DNA of 64,000 bases from Reticulascus tulasneorum (taxonomy: Eukaryota > Ascomycota > Sordariomycetes > Glomerellales > Reticulascaceae). The notes under the pieces were generated by a model. The model was not told the DNA's origin and searched no databases. It worked only from the letters and a program-made list of their open reading frames with translations. How positions within the stretch are numbered: the first letter of the stretch is position 1; the number at the start of each line of letters is the position of its first letter. The translations under genes and the position numbers were made by a program. Below, one piece after another: positions 33,394 through 44,700 of the stretch. The stretch lies in the NCBI GenBank assembly GCA_001557505.1, contig LSAX01000005.1:3224001-3288000 (forward strand). Direction: 5' to 3'.

Positions 33394-34929
33394 ATGGCTG
33401 AAGAGCGTAAGCGGCTGCTGTTCCTCACGAACAGTGAATGGGGCCAGGCAAACGTCCTGCTGGCCACCATCCACGAGTTCCTGATCCGCGACGAGTACGA
33501 AATCCACTTGGCTTCGTACTCACCGCTCAAGAAACGGCTCTCGGAGCTGTTCCAGACGCATGCTGCCTCCTATCCGCGGCCCTTCACTGTCGCGTTCGCC
33601 GGCGACAGTGAATCTGGCGCAGCGCGACCAAGCCTCACTTTTCACACCATCCCGGGGCTCTCCATCGCCGAGACTTGTCACCGCGATGGAATCGCCGACA
33701 TGCTGCCTCACGTTCCGGGGCTCAAGGGCGCTGTGAGTTCGTACCACCGCCTGGCCTCGTTCTTTGTCCGGTACACAGTCGATGAGTATATGGACGCCGA
33801 GCGAAGCGTAAAGAGCATCATTCTCGCTGTCAACCCGGCCCTCATCTTCGCCGAGCAAGGACTCAGTCCGGGAATTGACGCCTGCCAGGAGCTCGGCAGG
33901 CCCTTTTACATCCTGTCCCCCAATTCTTTCAAAGACTTCGAGCAGTACACGCAGCCTAGGCTGGCTATCCTGTGGAAGTACCCGGCCCTCTCGTCTGCGT
34001 TTCCATTCCCGATACCGCCTTCCCTCGTCCCAGTCAACATCTACTTTTGGTTGCGCATGCTCCTGGCCATCGCCGGCGCTGCCTTCAATAAGAAATCGCG
34101 CCTAGCAATCATTACCAAAGGCCGCCACGATAACGGGCTCAAAGGCCCAATCCCCGTCGTTGACGCATACAAACGGGCCGCGGCCATCATTTGTCCCTCC
34201 CTCCCTGAACTGGACTTTCCAATGCGTGTGCGGCCAACGACTCTGGGCTGCGGCCCTATTGTGCTCCCGGCGCACCCAGTGAGCGAGCTTGATCCAGACC
34301 TCGCCTCCTGGTTGGCCACCGCGGGCAGGCGCACGGTGCTGGTCAATCTGGGCACGCACTACAGCATGGATCTCGACTTGGCGATTGAGGTGGCTCGCGC
34401 GCTGGCGGGCGTGCTCGGCTCTTTCCCGGACCTGCAGATACTGTGGAAGATCTTGCTCCGGGGCGAACAGCAGGCCAAAGTAGAGGCAGTTTTCGGCGAG
34501 CACTCGGCCACGGGCCGCATCCGCATAGAGACCTGGCTCAAGCCGGACCCGGTTGCGCTGCTCGAGACAGGCCGGGTGGTCGCGCAGGTGCACCACGGAG
34601 GCGCCAACACGTATTTTGAGTGCTGCCGCGCTGGCGTGCCGCAGGTTGTGCTGGCCGCCTGGTGGGACACGTACGAGTACGCCGCGCGCGTCGAGTACCT
34701 CTCCATCGGGGTCTTCGCCAACAAGCAGGCAGCCCCCCGTGCGCGCACGGCCGAGCTCGAGGCCGCGCTGACCAGCGTGCTCGGCGACGCGAAGATGCGG
34801 ATACGGGCCGAGGAATTGGCTGAGGTGTGCCGGCGACACGGCGAAGGTCGCGTCATCGCGCATGACCGGATTGTGGAGCTGTTGCGAAGTGCCAAGGCGG
34901 GGAAGGAATTAGATTCCCAGTCAAGTTAA
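33394..34929 (+). CDS. UDP-glycosyltransferase (GT1-type)
   Basis: Single exon, 511 residues from the ATG at 33394 (MAEERKRLLFLTNSEWGQAN). The N-terminal half begins with the beta-strand plus loop that binds acceptors in GT-B enzymes. The C-terminal half holds TVLVNLGTHYSMD, WLKPDPVALLETGRVVAQVH and the donor-binding HHGGANTYFECC at residue 400 onward, the core of the UGT signature. A hydrophobic segment VNIYFWLRMLLAIAGAAF near residue 215 may be membrane-associated. Such enzymes transfer a sugar from a UDP donor to a small lipophilic acceptor. Position beside the reducing PKS and hydrolase suggests glycosylation of the polyketide (inference). Codon use is GC-rich. No intron is needed. Confidence 0.88.
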   Translation: MAEERKRLLFLTNSEWGQANVLLATIHEFLIRDEYEIHLASYSPLKKRLSELFQTHAASYPRPFTVAFAGDSESGAARPSLTFHTIPGLSIAETCHRDGIADMLPHVPGLKGAVSSYHRLASFFVRYTVDEYMDAERSVKSIILAVNPALIFAEQGLSPGIDACQELGRPFYILSPNSFKDFEQYTQPRLAILWKYPALSSAFPFPIPPSLVPVNIYFWLRMLLAIAGAAFNKKSRLAIITKGRHDNGLKGPIPVVDAYKRAAAIICPSLPELDFPMRVRPTTLGCGPIVLPAHPVSELDPDLASWLATAGRRTVLVNLGTHYSMDLDLAIEVARALAGVLGSFPDLQILWKILLRGEQQAKVEAVFGEHSATGRIRIETWLKPDPVALLETGRVVAQVHHGGANTYFECCRAGVPQVVLAAWWDTYEYAARVEYLSIGVFANKQAAPRARTAELEAALTSVLGDAKMRIRAEELAEVCRRHGEGRVIAHDRIVELLRSAKAGKELDSQSS

Positions 34930-35731
34930 ATATTAGTATGTAGACGTTATCAAACTGGGCATAGAACGCCCTAATCCCTCTTGAAAGGCCCGTTGTCCAA
35001 ATACACAAGTCGAGTAACGCAGTACACGTCGCGCATTCCCTTACACCGAACGAGAGATTCCGAAGGAATTGTAGCCATACTCGGTTCGACTGTTCCGTTT
35101 TTGACGCTAATATCCTCTTACAGTCATAGCTGGCATTACAGGATCTAGCCCAGGGCCTATTCTGACCATGCACATACGCGGATCTGGGGTGTGGGGCGTG
35201 GGGTGAATGCTGGCTAATGCAGCTGCTACAAAGTATACAGATAGCGAGATGCTCTCGGACCTCATCGCAGACGAACTCGTGGGATCCTTTGGTTGTATCG
35301 TATGCTCCGCTACCCTCTTGACAGGGAACTGAGTTGGCTCGGCCACTTGGCGACGGACGGGACCTCCCCCCCCCTGCCCTGTAATTAGGCTCTTGCCTCT
35401 TCCGTCAGCGATCGTCTGCAATCTGCTGACATTCGAGAGTTCTCCCATGTGCTCAGTCAGATTCACGGCTGGAGTCTCATGGTGTGGTTTAAAAAAGAAA
35501 TTTGTTTACCGACAAGATATACGAAGTATAGTGCCGATTCCTACCTGCCTAACTCTGTAAAGCGCAGCGCCTGAAGACCTGATGCTACAGCGATATTCAG
35601 AGAATTGGAGGGCCTGGCATTGACATGTTGTTGCTTATAATTCGCCGTATGCCTGCATTTGTTCAACCCCTACTATTATACTGTTACTTGGATACCTTCG
35701 ACTGCTCTGCACCAAAGGTGGCCCGTACAAA
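34930..35731. other. spacer between glycosyltransferase and beta-lactamase-fold gene
   Basis: About 800 bp with no coding potential recognised. It should contain a terminator and a promoter for the two plus-strand genes. Confidence 0.4.
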
Positions 35732-37126
35732 ATGAAGTACCCCATTGCCATTCTTTCTGTTTTACTCTTAGGTTCCAATCATGTGCAGGCAGGGCCAGCC
35801 GCCGCTTCACAGGTATCCTGCACTCTGCCTGACGCAGCGGGCTCGTTCAAGACTGTGAACGGAGCTCAGGTCAACATTGACCAGGCCATCGTGGACGCAG
35901 CCATCAAAGCCGGCATAGGCAATGGCACTGTGTCCCTCAAGGTCTTCCGCAACAACTGCCTTGTCGCGTCGAGCCAGGCCCTGGATGCCAGCATCCCGAA
36001 CGACGGTGTGCGCAAGAACCTCTTCAGCGCAACAAAATCGGTCATCTCCATCCTCGTTGGCATTGCTTACGATAAGGGTCTCCTCAAGCTGGATGATCCG
36101 ATTGACAAATATCTCCCTAAGAGCGTACTTGACAGCTGGGGTGATGCCGCGCACAGAGCGATAACGATTCGCCAACTCCTCACTGAATCCGCCGGACTGG
36201 CGGTGGGAGTAATCAGCGAAGCTCTGACTGTCCTCCTGGACGTCTCCCTCCCCCAGGAAGCGTTGGCCCAGCCCCTGGTCAACAAGCCAGGCGCTGTCTT
36301 CCAGTACTCCCAACGCGGCCCAGATCTGTTGGCCTACATCGTCTCCAGAGCCGTGAATCAGGAGCTTCAGGCTTTTGCGCAAGCAAATCTGTTTACCCCA
36401 ATGGGTATCCCGACAGATCGCTACACCTGGCTTCGCGACCGCTCCATGAACAGTTACGGCTATGCCTGGCTCTACATGACGCCAGACGATTTTGCTCGCC
36501 TCGGTCTTCTAATGCAGAACGGCGGGACCTGGAACAACGTCCGTATTCTATCCGCATCCTACGTGAAGGAAGTCTCGGTCCCATCCAGTGCGAATGGATG
36601 CTATGGCCTCCTCTTTTGGACCAACCAGATCTCGCCGACGTCTCCGAACAAAGATAGCTGTATAGGTCCGACGGGCCACCTTTTCAACCGCTCGTGGTTC
36701 CCATCAGCTCCAAGGGACTTATTCTCCATGGCAGGCTCGCCGCAGCAGAAAAACTACATTATTCCATCTCTCAATATGACTATCTCTTGGATGGCAATCA
36801 AATCTAACACCACTCTCCTGGACGACACCCCGTACTACAACTTCTTCAAGGCCATCATGCCCGCGATCCGAGACCCTAACTTTGTCATTCCTGGGCCAGG
36901 CACTTATTCGACCGCGCCGTTCAATTTGGCAGCCGTACTTCAATCGCTTAACTTGGCCGTCTTGTTGGCTGGCCTTGCGCCTAGTGCGACCTGTAATATT
37001 GTGTTCTGTAACGGTCAAATTCCGGTCTTGGGGCTGATATCCAATATTTGGGCCCTCTTGATGGCAATGTCGCAAGGAATTGATGTGTCGGCGTTGAACA
37101 ATATGTTCCAATACTTGACAACCTAA
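35732..37126 (+). CDS. secreted serine beta-lactamase/transesterase-fold protein
   Basis: Single exon, 464 residues. An N-terminal signal peptide (MKYPIAILSVLLLGSNHVQA) is followed by the class C beta-lactamase fold. The SxxK nucleophile motif is SATK at 99-102, the second motif is Tyr192 in FQYSQRGPDLLAYIV, and the third region near 330 is FSMAGSPQQKNYII. Flanking signatures such as LLKLDDPIDKYLP and ITIRQLLTESAGL are standard. The family includes esterases, D-aminopeptidases and acyltransferases such as LovD. Unlike LovD this protein is predicted to be exported and has several Asn glycosylation sites and cysteines. Its place beside PKS, FSH1 and UGT suggests work on the exported metabolite or self-protection, but it may be an unrelated neighbour. 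Confidence 0.85.
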   Translation: MKYPIAILSVLLLGSNHVQAGPAAASQVSCTLPDAAGSFKTVNGAQVNIDQAIVDAAIKAGIGNGTVSLKVFRNNCLVASSQALDASIPNDGVRKNLFSATKSVISILVGIAYDKGLLKLDDPIDKYLPKSVLDSWGDAAHRAITIRQLLTESAGLAVGVISEALTVLLDVSLPQEALAQPLVNKPGAVFQYSQRGPDLLAYIVSRAVNQELQAFAQANLFTPMGIPTDRYTWLRDRSMNSYGYAWLYMTPDDFARLGLLMQNGGTWNNVRILSASYVKEVSVPSSANGCYGLLFWTNQISPTSPNKDSCIGPTGHLFNRSWFPSAPRDLFSMAGSPQQKNYIIPSLNMTISWMAIKSNTTLLDDTPYYNFFKAIMPAIRDPNFVIPGPGTYSTAPFNLAAVLQSLNLAVLLAGLAPSATCNIVFCNGQIPVLGLISNIWALLMAMSQGIDVSALNNMFQYLTT

Positions 37127-37757
37127 CTACGGTGTCTTGACTCGCTCCATGAGAGAGCGACTCTCGTTTTTGGACGGCCGGGGTTGGGGTTGGGGGATGC
37201 CCAGAGATCTGCCTCAGTAGGATCAACATCATATTATTATTCTTTAAGTTCTGGTGGAGATGGCCATCACCGTGACAAATTCCGTGATATGATTCAAATG
37301 GCCCTATGCCCTGTCTTATAGCCGTGGTAGTTTGGCCAAGACTACTGAACGCGTCATCTCGGCGTGTATGTTTAAGTTGGTATAGATCACTGATGAGGAG
37401 GATACCCTAGCTATTATGGTCTGATTAATGTAGTGACTTGGCTTCAGCAGCCTCTGTATATGCCTTAATATTGTTGATGTCTAGCTATCCTGGTTGTCGT
37501 ATATTTTGAGATCAGCGTAGGAAATGGTCTTTCGCCCTTATATCCCAGGTTCGACCAAGCTCACCCCTTATTTCAGTAACAGAGTCTTAGATAATGACAC
37601 AGACAGAATGTAACTAGACTTGAAACTTAGCTCTAATTAGCGACAGCTTCATCGCTTCTTTTTATCCGTCTCCCACGGCTTGTTATAAAGTCAGCGTTCG
37701 CCGAATATGTAAATGAGGAGCGGCCCGCGTCTGGATCCAGCTGCTATGGCGCTCCTA
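37127..37757. other. spacer left of repeat copy B
   Basis: About 630 bp of AT-rich sequence. No gene recognised. Confidence 0.35.
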
Positions 37758-38074
37758 ATAAACAATCAGCGATCTTCAACAAGATCTAACATTGTCCACA
37801 TCTAGTATTGGTTTCACTTTTCTATTTGTTATAGCAAATAATCATGTCTCCTTTAACAACTGTGTGAACAGGTTGTTCTCGAAGACAAGCCCCAATCATT
37901 TGAAGGGGCTCTAGCTGTCAGTGTATGTGGGCGGCCGAGCTTTTCGGGTTCTGACAGCATGTCAAGCTTGGGGTAAACACAACCGCTGACCTAGTGCTTT
38001 CTGCACCCTTCGCGAGCTCTCACTGGGCACTTCCCACATTACATTTTTCTGGCATGTTGGAATTAATATCAGAA
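37758..38074 (+). repeat. dispersed repeat, copy B
   Basis: Same orientation and block order as 19961-20502 but without about 200 bases of that copy. The two copies lie about 17.8 kb apart and bracket the PKS, hydrolase, glycosyltransferase and beta-lactamase-fold genes. Confidence 0.8.
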
Positions 38075-39877
38075 GGTATACCGTGCATGCACGGTAGTCT
38101 GACAGGCATGCAGCCCCTCTTCGTTTCTTGTTGCTTTTCCCTGGCGCACACACCCTGTGCAAGCGACTCCAAGCCATAGATACACGACCTCTTCTACCCG
38201 GATGCTGCAGTACCCAAGCATTCGCTTGTAGGAGGCCCGCACTTTAATTCCCCATACACTAGACCCCCCAAAACGTGGTATCCTTGGCACGCGATATGCC
38301 AAGCAGTGGTGGCTTGCCAATCCAATGAGCAGACCTGGTTAATGCTGATCCGGGACTGGTACTTGATAGTCTTGGAAGCAAGCTAAGGAGAAGCTTCATA
38401 TCATATGTATATTATCTTGGCTAAATATGATAATACAAGCAGCCAACAAAAGTGGCCATCGTTCTTTGTGAATACTCTCTCAGTCTTCCATTTAACTGGC
38501 AAATCTGACCATTGGCCCATCGCGGCAGCCATATGTATTAACGAAGACTAGTTGAAGCGTCACCACCCATCTCTACACAATAGGGCTTCGTGAAGAGGTA
38601 CTTTGGAAAGCTGTGAGATTGAACGTTGAAGGGAAACTTAGAGGGCGGCGTAGATGGCTCGGCTCCGAATCTACATCGTGGAGTTATTTTGCCGGCTACC
38701 TGCAAAGGCCCGATCTGGAAGCCTGCATGTATTACGGTATTTTTCTATCTATTTGTCATCTGTGCAATCCAATTTCCTATCTGCCGAGTCACATCTTAGA
38801 AGTTCTTGTTTTCTGAGAGGTGGGAAATGCCGCGAAGACTCCGTTGAGGTCGGCCAAAGCCGCGCCAGCCGGCAGATGGCTCGCAAGCCAGGGAATTAAA
38901 TAACACCAGAAGCACTTGAGAAGGGTACTCACCTGCCCCAAACGTTCTGCAGTGTACGTGAGGAATATCCCGTTGGCCTAAGCGCCTCGCTGATTTTAGA
39001 GTACTCCATTCACCTAACCCCCTTTCGTGATAACGGCAATTTCCTACGTCACCGTATCAATATACAGCTTCATTGTTGTATTTACGTCACTTGACGCCAC
39101 ATAATATACCCATGTGCTATTTTCTGCACCAAGCTTTTCAATTTCCGGGACTGCTTGCCGCCGAAGATGAAGGAAACCAGCGATGTGATCTTCCTTGTTC
39201 GGTGAGCTTCTATGACTCTTGGCACGCGCATCATTGCCAAGTTACGACCAGCATCTAGCTAGTCCGGGGTGAGATTTGGGCACCCGATGACTCCAGCAGT
39301 AATGCTACATGGGGACCTGCACGTGCAGGGTGTCATTGTTGGAACGGCAGCGGAATAGGAATGCGGTTGGAATGCAGGGCCGATGAATTGTAGAAGGCCT
39401 TGGGATAATGCCCAGCCCCTAATGACCGAACCAATGAAACTCACGTGGCAAATGCTATATAGAGAAACGATACAAGCAATGCTATTCCCGTATAGCAAGG
39501 ACTTTCTATATCACAGGCCCGGGCCTGAGGCGTCGACGCGCGTTCATTGGCCCCACAACGGCCGGCGCCGACTGGTATCCATATCACCCGGTTTTCCGGC
39601 GGATAAAGCAAAAGATCTAGACGCAGATGACAACTCCGATAGGCTGGGAAGTTAATTTACGAATCTACGCTTATATTGATAATATCCAGACCAGTCCCCG
39701 TGACTCGGCATTTCCATTCACCGTAGTACTACGGCAGATAGACCACAACGGACGACATAGTGGGTCAAGTCCGCCCGTAAATGACTCGATTTTCTTAAGA
39801 ACGATGTGGAATCCTCGGGGCCCACACGCAATCCGCCTTGCTCGGCATCCATCACAATTCCCGTGACATCCATCAAT
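38075..39877. other. intergenic spacer, no gene seen
   Basis: About 1.8 kb. Short frames on both strands have no recognisable motif or signal peptide. It should contain the promoter of the DUF1996 gene. Confidence 0.35.
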
Positions 39878-41237
39878 ATGCTTTGGACCACTCTCCTCGC
39901 CCTCGCGGCCCTCGTCGAAGCGGTGCCCCAAGGGGGCGGCGGCACCAGACTGACCATGTTGCGATTTGGATGCGCTCAAATTGTCATCGACCGGATCGAC
40001 CCTCTCGTCAATCCGGGCCTCGTCCCCTCGCCGCATCTGCATCAGATTGTGGGAGGAAACGCGTTCAACGCAACGATGGTGACTACCGATGTGGCTCAGA
40101 AAGCCAGTTGCACAACGTGCAGCTTCGCCGACGACTTTTCCAACTATTGGACTGCGAACTTGTACTTCAAGGCCCGCAATGGCAGCTACAAGCGTGTTCC
40201 TCAGACTGGAAATGTGTAAGTTTATTCTTTCCCTTTCCGGGTAGTCATGGTTGTGCCTCGAAAGTTCCGAGAAATAAGCTTGACGTCGCTCGTTTTTCGG
40301 CAGGTTAACGCCAGTTGCTAATGTCCAGGCAGGCTGCAATTCGGTGACCGCTTCAACACTCAAACTCAAGGCGGCATCACCGTATACTATGTCTCGCCTA
40401 CCCCTGGAAAGATTACTGCTTTCAAGCCAGTGAGTGCCGTCAAGGAACAGCAGCATCGTTTTGTTGCGAAACTAACCGAGACATAAAGGGTTTCCGCATG
40501 CTCGTCGGCGACCCTATGCAGCGCTCGAGGACTGGAACCACGCTGAAGAGGCAAAACTGCTATCGATGCTATACGGGGCCAAACTTCCAAGGCGATAACG
40601 CTGCCCCTTGCGCAGATAACAGATTAGACACTGAGCGCTTTCCCACCGGGCCCTGCCTAGGTGGCATCCGCTCAAACATTCATTTCCCGACGTGAGTACT
40701 TCACTAATTGGTTGATTTTCATTGTACTAACAGCAGGTCAAGCTGCTGGGACGGCAAGAATCTTGACTCGCCAAACCACCATGATCATGTCGCCTATCCC
40801 GTTTCGGGTCCTGCCACTTTCCTAACCGAAGGCGGAGCGTGCCCGTCGACTCATCCAGTCCGTATCCCACAACTCATGTTAGAAATTGTCTGGGACACCA
40901 AGGCTTTTAACGACAAGTCAGAATGGCCCGCGGATGGATCCCAGCCTTTTGTTCTGAGTACCGGAGACACCACGGGGCTGGGCCAGCATGCCGATTATGT
41001 TTTCGGATGGAAAGATGACTCCCTCCAGAAGGCCATGGATGCCTCCGGTTGCATGGGTGCGTCGTGCGCCAATCTCAAGTCGCAGACGATCGACAACGCC
41101 AAGAAGTGCTCCGTTGGCGCCGTTGTCCACGAGGATAAAGACGGATGTAAGTGCTCCCATGATGCAATGTGTGACTGAAAGTCTCTAACATTTGAATAGG
41201 GCTCAGCAAGCTCCCTGGAAACCCCTCTGACTCGTAG
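39878..41237 (+). CDS. secreted DUF1996 protein
   Basis: Five exons, 39878-40215, 40333-40429, 40489-40691, 40737-41146 and 41200-41237, give 361 residues. A signal peptide (MLWTTLLALAALVEAVPQG) precedes the DUF1996 domain, which carries its hallmark segments: VNPGLVPSPHLHQIVGGNAF near the start, then SCTTCSFADDFSNYWTANLY, later SCWDGKNLDSPNHHDHVAYP, and HADYVFGW before the end. The last exon supplies the conserved WLSKLPGNP tail. DUF1996 proteins are secreted and common in fungi; some are cell-wall associated, and a biochemical activity is not established to my knowledge. Donor sites match GTRAGT well; the first intron is 117 nt, the others 45-59. It stands outside the repeat-bracketed block and is probably not part of the metabolite locus. 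Confidence 0.9.
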
Positions 41238-41799
41238 AAGATGAGGAGAAGGCTTTAAGATTGGGAATTATACTTAGTGGCAACGTCGCTCTTTGTTTTC
41301 AAATGTTAATGGATTTAGTCTAACCCATCTTAAAAGGCTGATCGTCAAAAACCATCATGTAGCTGAAGGCTGATTAATATCTAAATATTCATTACCTTCT
41401 TTCAAATGACCCAACACCAAAGACAAGTATAAGCAGACGGCACTCTAGGTGGCTTCCCGGAACGGCCACGACACGGGTGGTGCAGGTTCACCCTATGATT
41501 GGTTTGCTAAATGATTTGCTGCCGGCAGGGTTCCGTCTGGAGTCGTCAATGCAGTCGTCCATGCAGCCAAGGTGTCATCCGTGACGGGCGAGACTCAGCT
41601 ACCCAACCACCCAGCCGCGGTGTTGAGCCATAAGTAGGCATCTTCACGGCGCAAGCGCACTACATGGGGTTTGGCAATTCCATCCAAATCGACTCAATCA
41701 ATTAGTTATTGCCTTGTATTTGATCATCTCTTCGATAATCTGCGGTGGATTTGACTCGATTGCGTTGATTTGATTGAATATATTTTGACTCTGCACAAG
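41238..41799. promoter_or_regulatory. upstream region of the NRPS-SDR gene
   Basis: About 560 bp between the DUF1996 gene and the synthetase start. Composition is ordinary and AT-richer than the synthetase, so the change in base composition occurs close to the ATG. If the synthetase came from a bacterium, this stretch would be the host sequence supplying its promoter. Confidence 0.4.
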
Positions 41800-44700
41800 A
41801 TGCCCGCTCCGAACAGTGGCAGCAGCCCCCTCTCGTGGTTCCAGCAGCGACTCTGGGTCCACTACGAGCGCAGCCCGGACGACACGAGCTACAACCTCCC
41901 CTTCCAGTTGCTTATCCGGGGCGGTCTCGACATCTCAGCACTTGAGCAGAGCGTGAACACCATCGCGGTTCGCCACGAGAGCCTGCGTACCTTGTATAGT
42001 GAGACCGAGGACGGAGAGCCGCTGCAGTCCGTCGCACCGCCGCAGTATGTGCGTCTGCCAGTCGTTCCGGTCAATCGGGCCCAGCTCCTAGAGTACCTCG
42101 ACCGGTTCCTCGAACACCGCTTCGACCTACGCCGGGGACCGGTCTTTATCACGCGCCTGCTGCGGTTACCAAACGACCAGCACCTGCTGCTCTTCAGTGT
42201 GCACCATATCGCAGCGGATGCGTGGTCGCTCAAAGCGATTCTGTGGGCGGAGCTGCAGATTGCGTATGCGGCATTCTGCCAGGCGCAGGAACCCGTTCTG
42301 CCGCAGTTGACAGTCCAATACAAAGATTATGCTTGTACGCAGAGGGCTTCGGACATCTCCACCGATACCAAGTACTGGAGTGAGGTCCTCAAAGGCTATG
42401 AGGACAACCTCGAGCTGCCGACGACGTACCCGCGGCAGCTAAAGTCTGGCACCAGGAGCGGGAGCTTCGTGCATGTTTACCCTATTGAATTCACACGGGA
42501 ACTCGAGCGCCTTTCGCGCGAGACCGGCAACACGATGTTCATGTGCCTTCTCGCGGCTCTGGGCGTGACACTCAGCCGCTACGCTGACAAAGACGACCTC
42601 TGCATTGGGACCACGACGTCCAACCGGCCAAACGTCGAGCTCGAACCGCTGATCGGCTTCTTCGTCAACATCCTGCCACTGAGGATGCTGATCGACGAGC
42701 AGAGCAGCGTCGCCGACTTGCTCAAGGCTGTACGCTCACAAGTGTTGAACGCGTTCGAGCACCCGGTGCCGTTCGAACGGATCCTCCAGGCGACCGACGC
42801 GGCGAACCGCAGCAGCAGGAATCCACTGGTGCCAATCGTGATGAGGCACCAGAACTTCCCCGAGACATCGCTCGCCACTTCACTGCCGGGCAACGTGAAA
42901 TTTGACCCCTACCCGGAGCCGGATGAGGCCGACGAGGAGGTTCTCAGGCTGTTGGCGCGGGAGCATGTCCCGGCACGATGCGAGATCGAGCTGTCATACT
43001 CTGGCGGTGTAGATGGACTTGCGGTTGAAATAGTGTACGCCTCCGACCTGTACGACCGCGCGGCCATCGAGCGCCTGCTCTCTCATCACCAGCACGTGCT
43101 CGAAGGCATGTTCTGCGATGCGAGTCGACGCGTACTCGAGCTGCCGCTGCTACGTGATTCCGATATTTCGGAGCTGCTGAAGCGAAGCGATCGCGTGCCA
43201 ACAACCGAGGCTCCGACGCTGTCCTTCGTGGAGCGGTTCGACGCGCAGGTGGCTCGTGTCCCAGAGGCGGTGGCGTGCTGGGACGGATACGGTTCGTGGA
43301 GCTATCTCGATATCGCACGGCGCGCACATAGCGTAGCGCAGGCGCTCGCGATGCGTGGCATCGCGCCAGGTGATCTCGTTGCGGTGTGCCTTCTTCGAGG
43401 CGGTGACCTGCTCGCGACGCTGCTCGGCATCTGGCGGGCCGGTGCGGCGTACGTGCCGCTCGACCCGGCGTACCCCACGGCCTACTCCCGGCAGATCGTC
43501 GACGATGCGCGCCCGAGTACTATCGTCTGCGAAGCGAGCCACCAGGTCCTACTTGATATCGACGACTCACAGTGCCTGCAGCTCCAGCAGATCACGGATT
43601 CCCCCGACACGTCGCGAAAGCAGCCCGTACACCCTGACTCGCTGGCGTACATCATGTACACGTCGGGGTCTACTGGTAAGCCCAAGGGCGTCCGCGTGCC
43701 GCATCGCCAGCTCGACAACTGGCTGAGCTCCCTGGAGAGGAGACTGCCATTCCAGGCTGGCGAGGTCGTCGGTCAGAAGACGACGTCCGTGTTCGCAGCC
43801 GCGGTTAAGGAAATGTTCGCAGGCTTGCTCAATGGGTGCCCGCAGGTGACCATCGACGACGACACAGTTCGCGATGTGCCAGCTTTTGTCCACGCCTTGG
43901 CCGAGCACCACGTCAGTCGCCTCAACATGCTACCATCGCACCTGGCGAGTGTCATCGAGCACCTGAGGATGGGCGATAAGCGCCTGCCCGCGCTGAAGGT
44001 CTGCATCACCGCCGGTGAGCCGCTCACCAAAGGACAGGTTCTTAGCTTCCGCGAGATGTTCCCGAACGCGCGCCTGTTCAACAACTACGGCTGCACCGAG
44101 CTCAACGACATAGCCTACTACGACACCGCGGCCTTCGATGGGAAGGTCGACTTCGTCCCGGTCGGAACGCCGATCGCGAACACCAAGGTCTACGTGCTTG
44201 ACCGCCATGGCCGGCTGGTGCCTGATGGTGTTGCCGGGGAGCTGCACGTCGCCTCCGTGAGCCTGCCGGACGGTTATCACGGCCGCGAAGCTCTGACTGC
44301 TGAACGTTTCTCTCCCAACCCCTTCGGTGCTGTGCCAAGCACCCTTCTATACAACACTGGCGACGTCGTCAGGCATCTGCCGGACGGCAGTCTCGACTTG
44401 ATCGGCCGCTGGGACTTCCAGGTCAAAGTTCGGGGCTTCCGCGTTGACGTGCGCCAGGTCGAGCAGGTGATGAGTGAGTTTGAAGGCATCCGCACCCCTG
44501 CGATCGTGGGACGAGGCGACCACCTGACCGCTTTCTACACCAGCGCACCGGACCAGGCTGTGCAGATGGCGGAGCTGCGCTCATTCCTTCAGGACAGGCT
44601 ACCCGGGTACATGGTGCCGGACACGTTCGTCCTTCTCGACGTGATGCCGCAACTGCTGAATGGCAAGCTGAACCGACTTGCGCTGCTTGAAACCCGGGGC

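Noticed and set aside
35732..37126. Calling the SATK protein a beta-lactamase resistance gene.
   Set aside because: The fold is shared by many esterases and acyltransferases; nothing here shows antibiotic hydrolysis.
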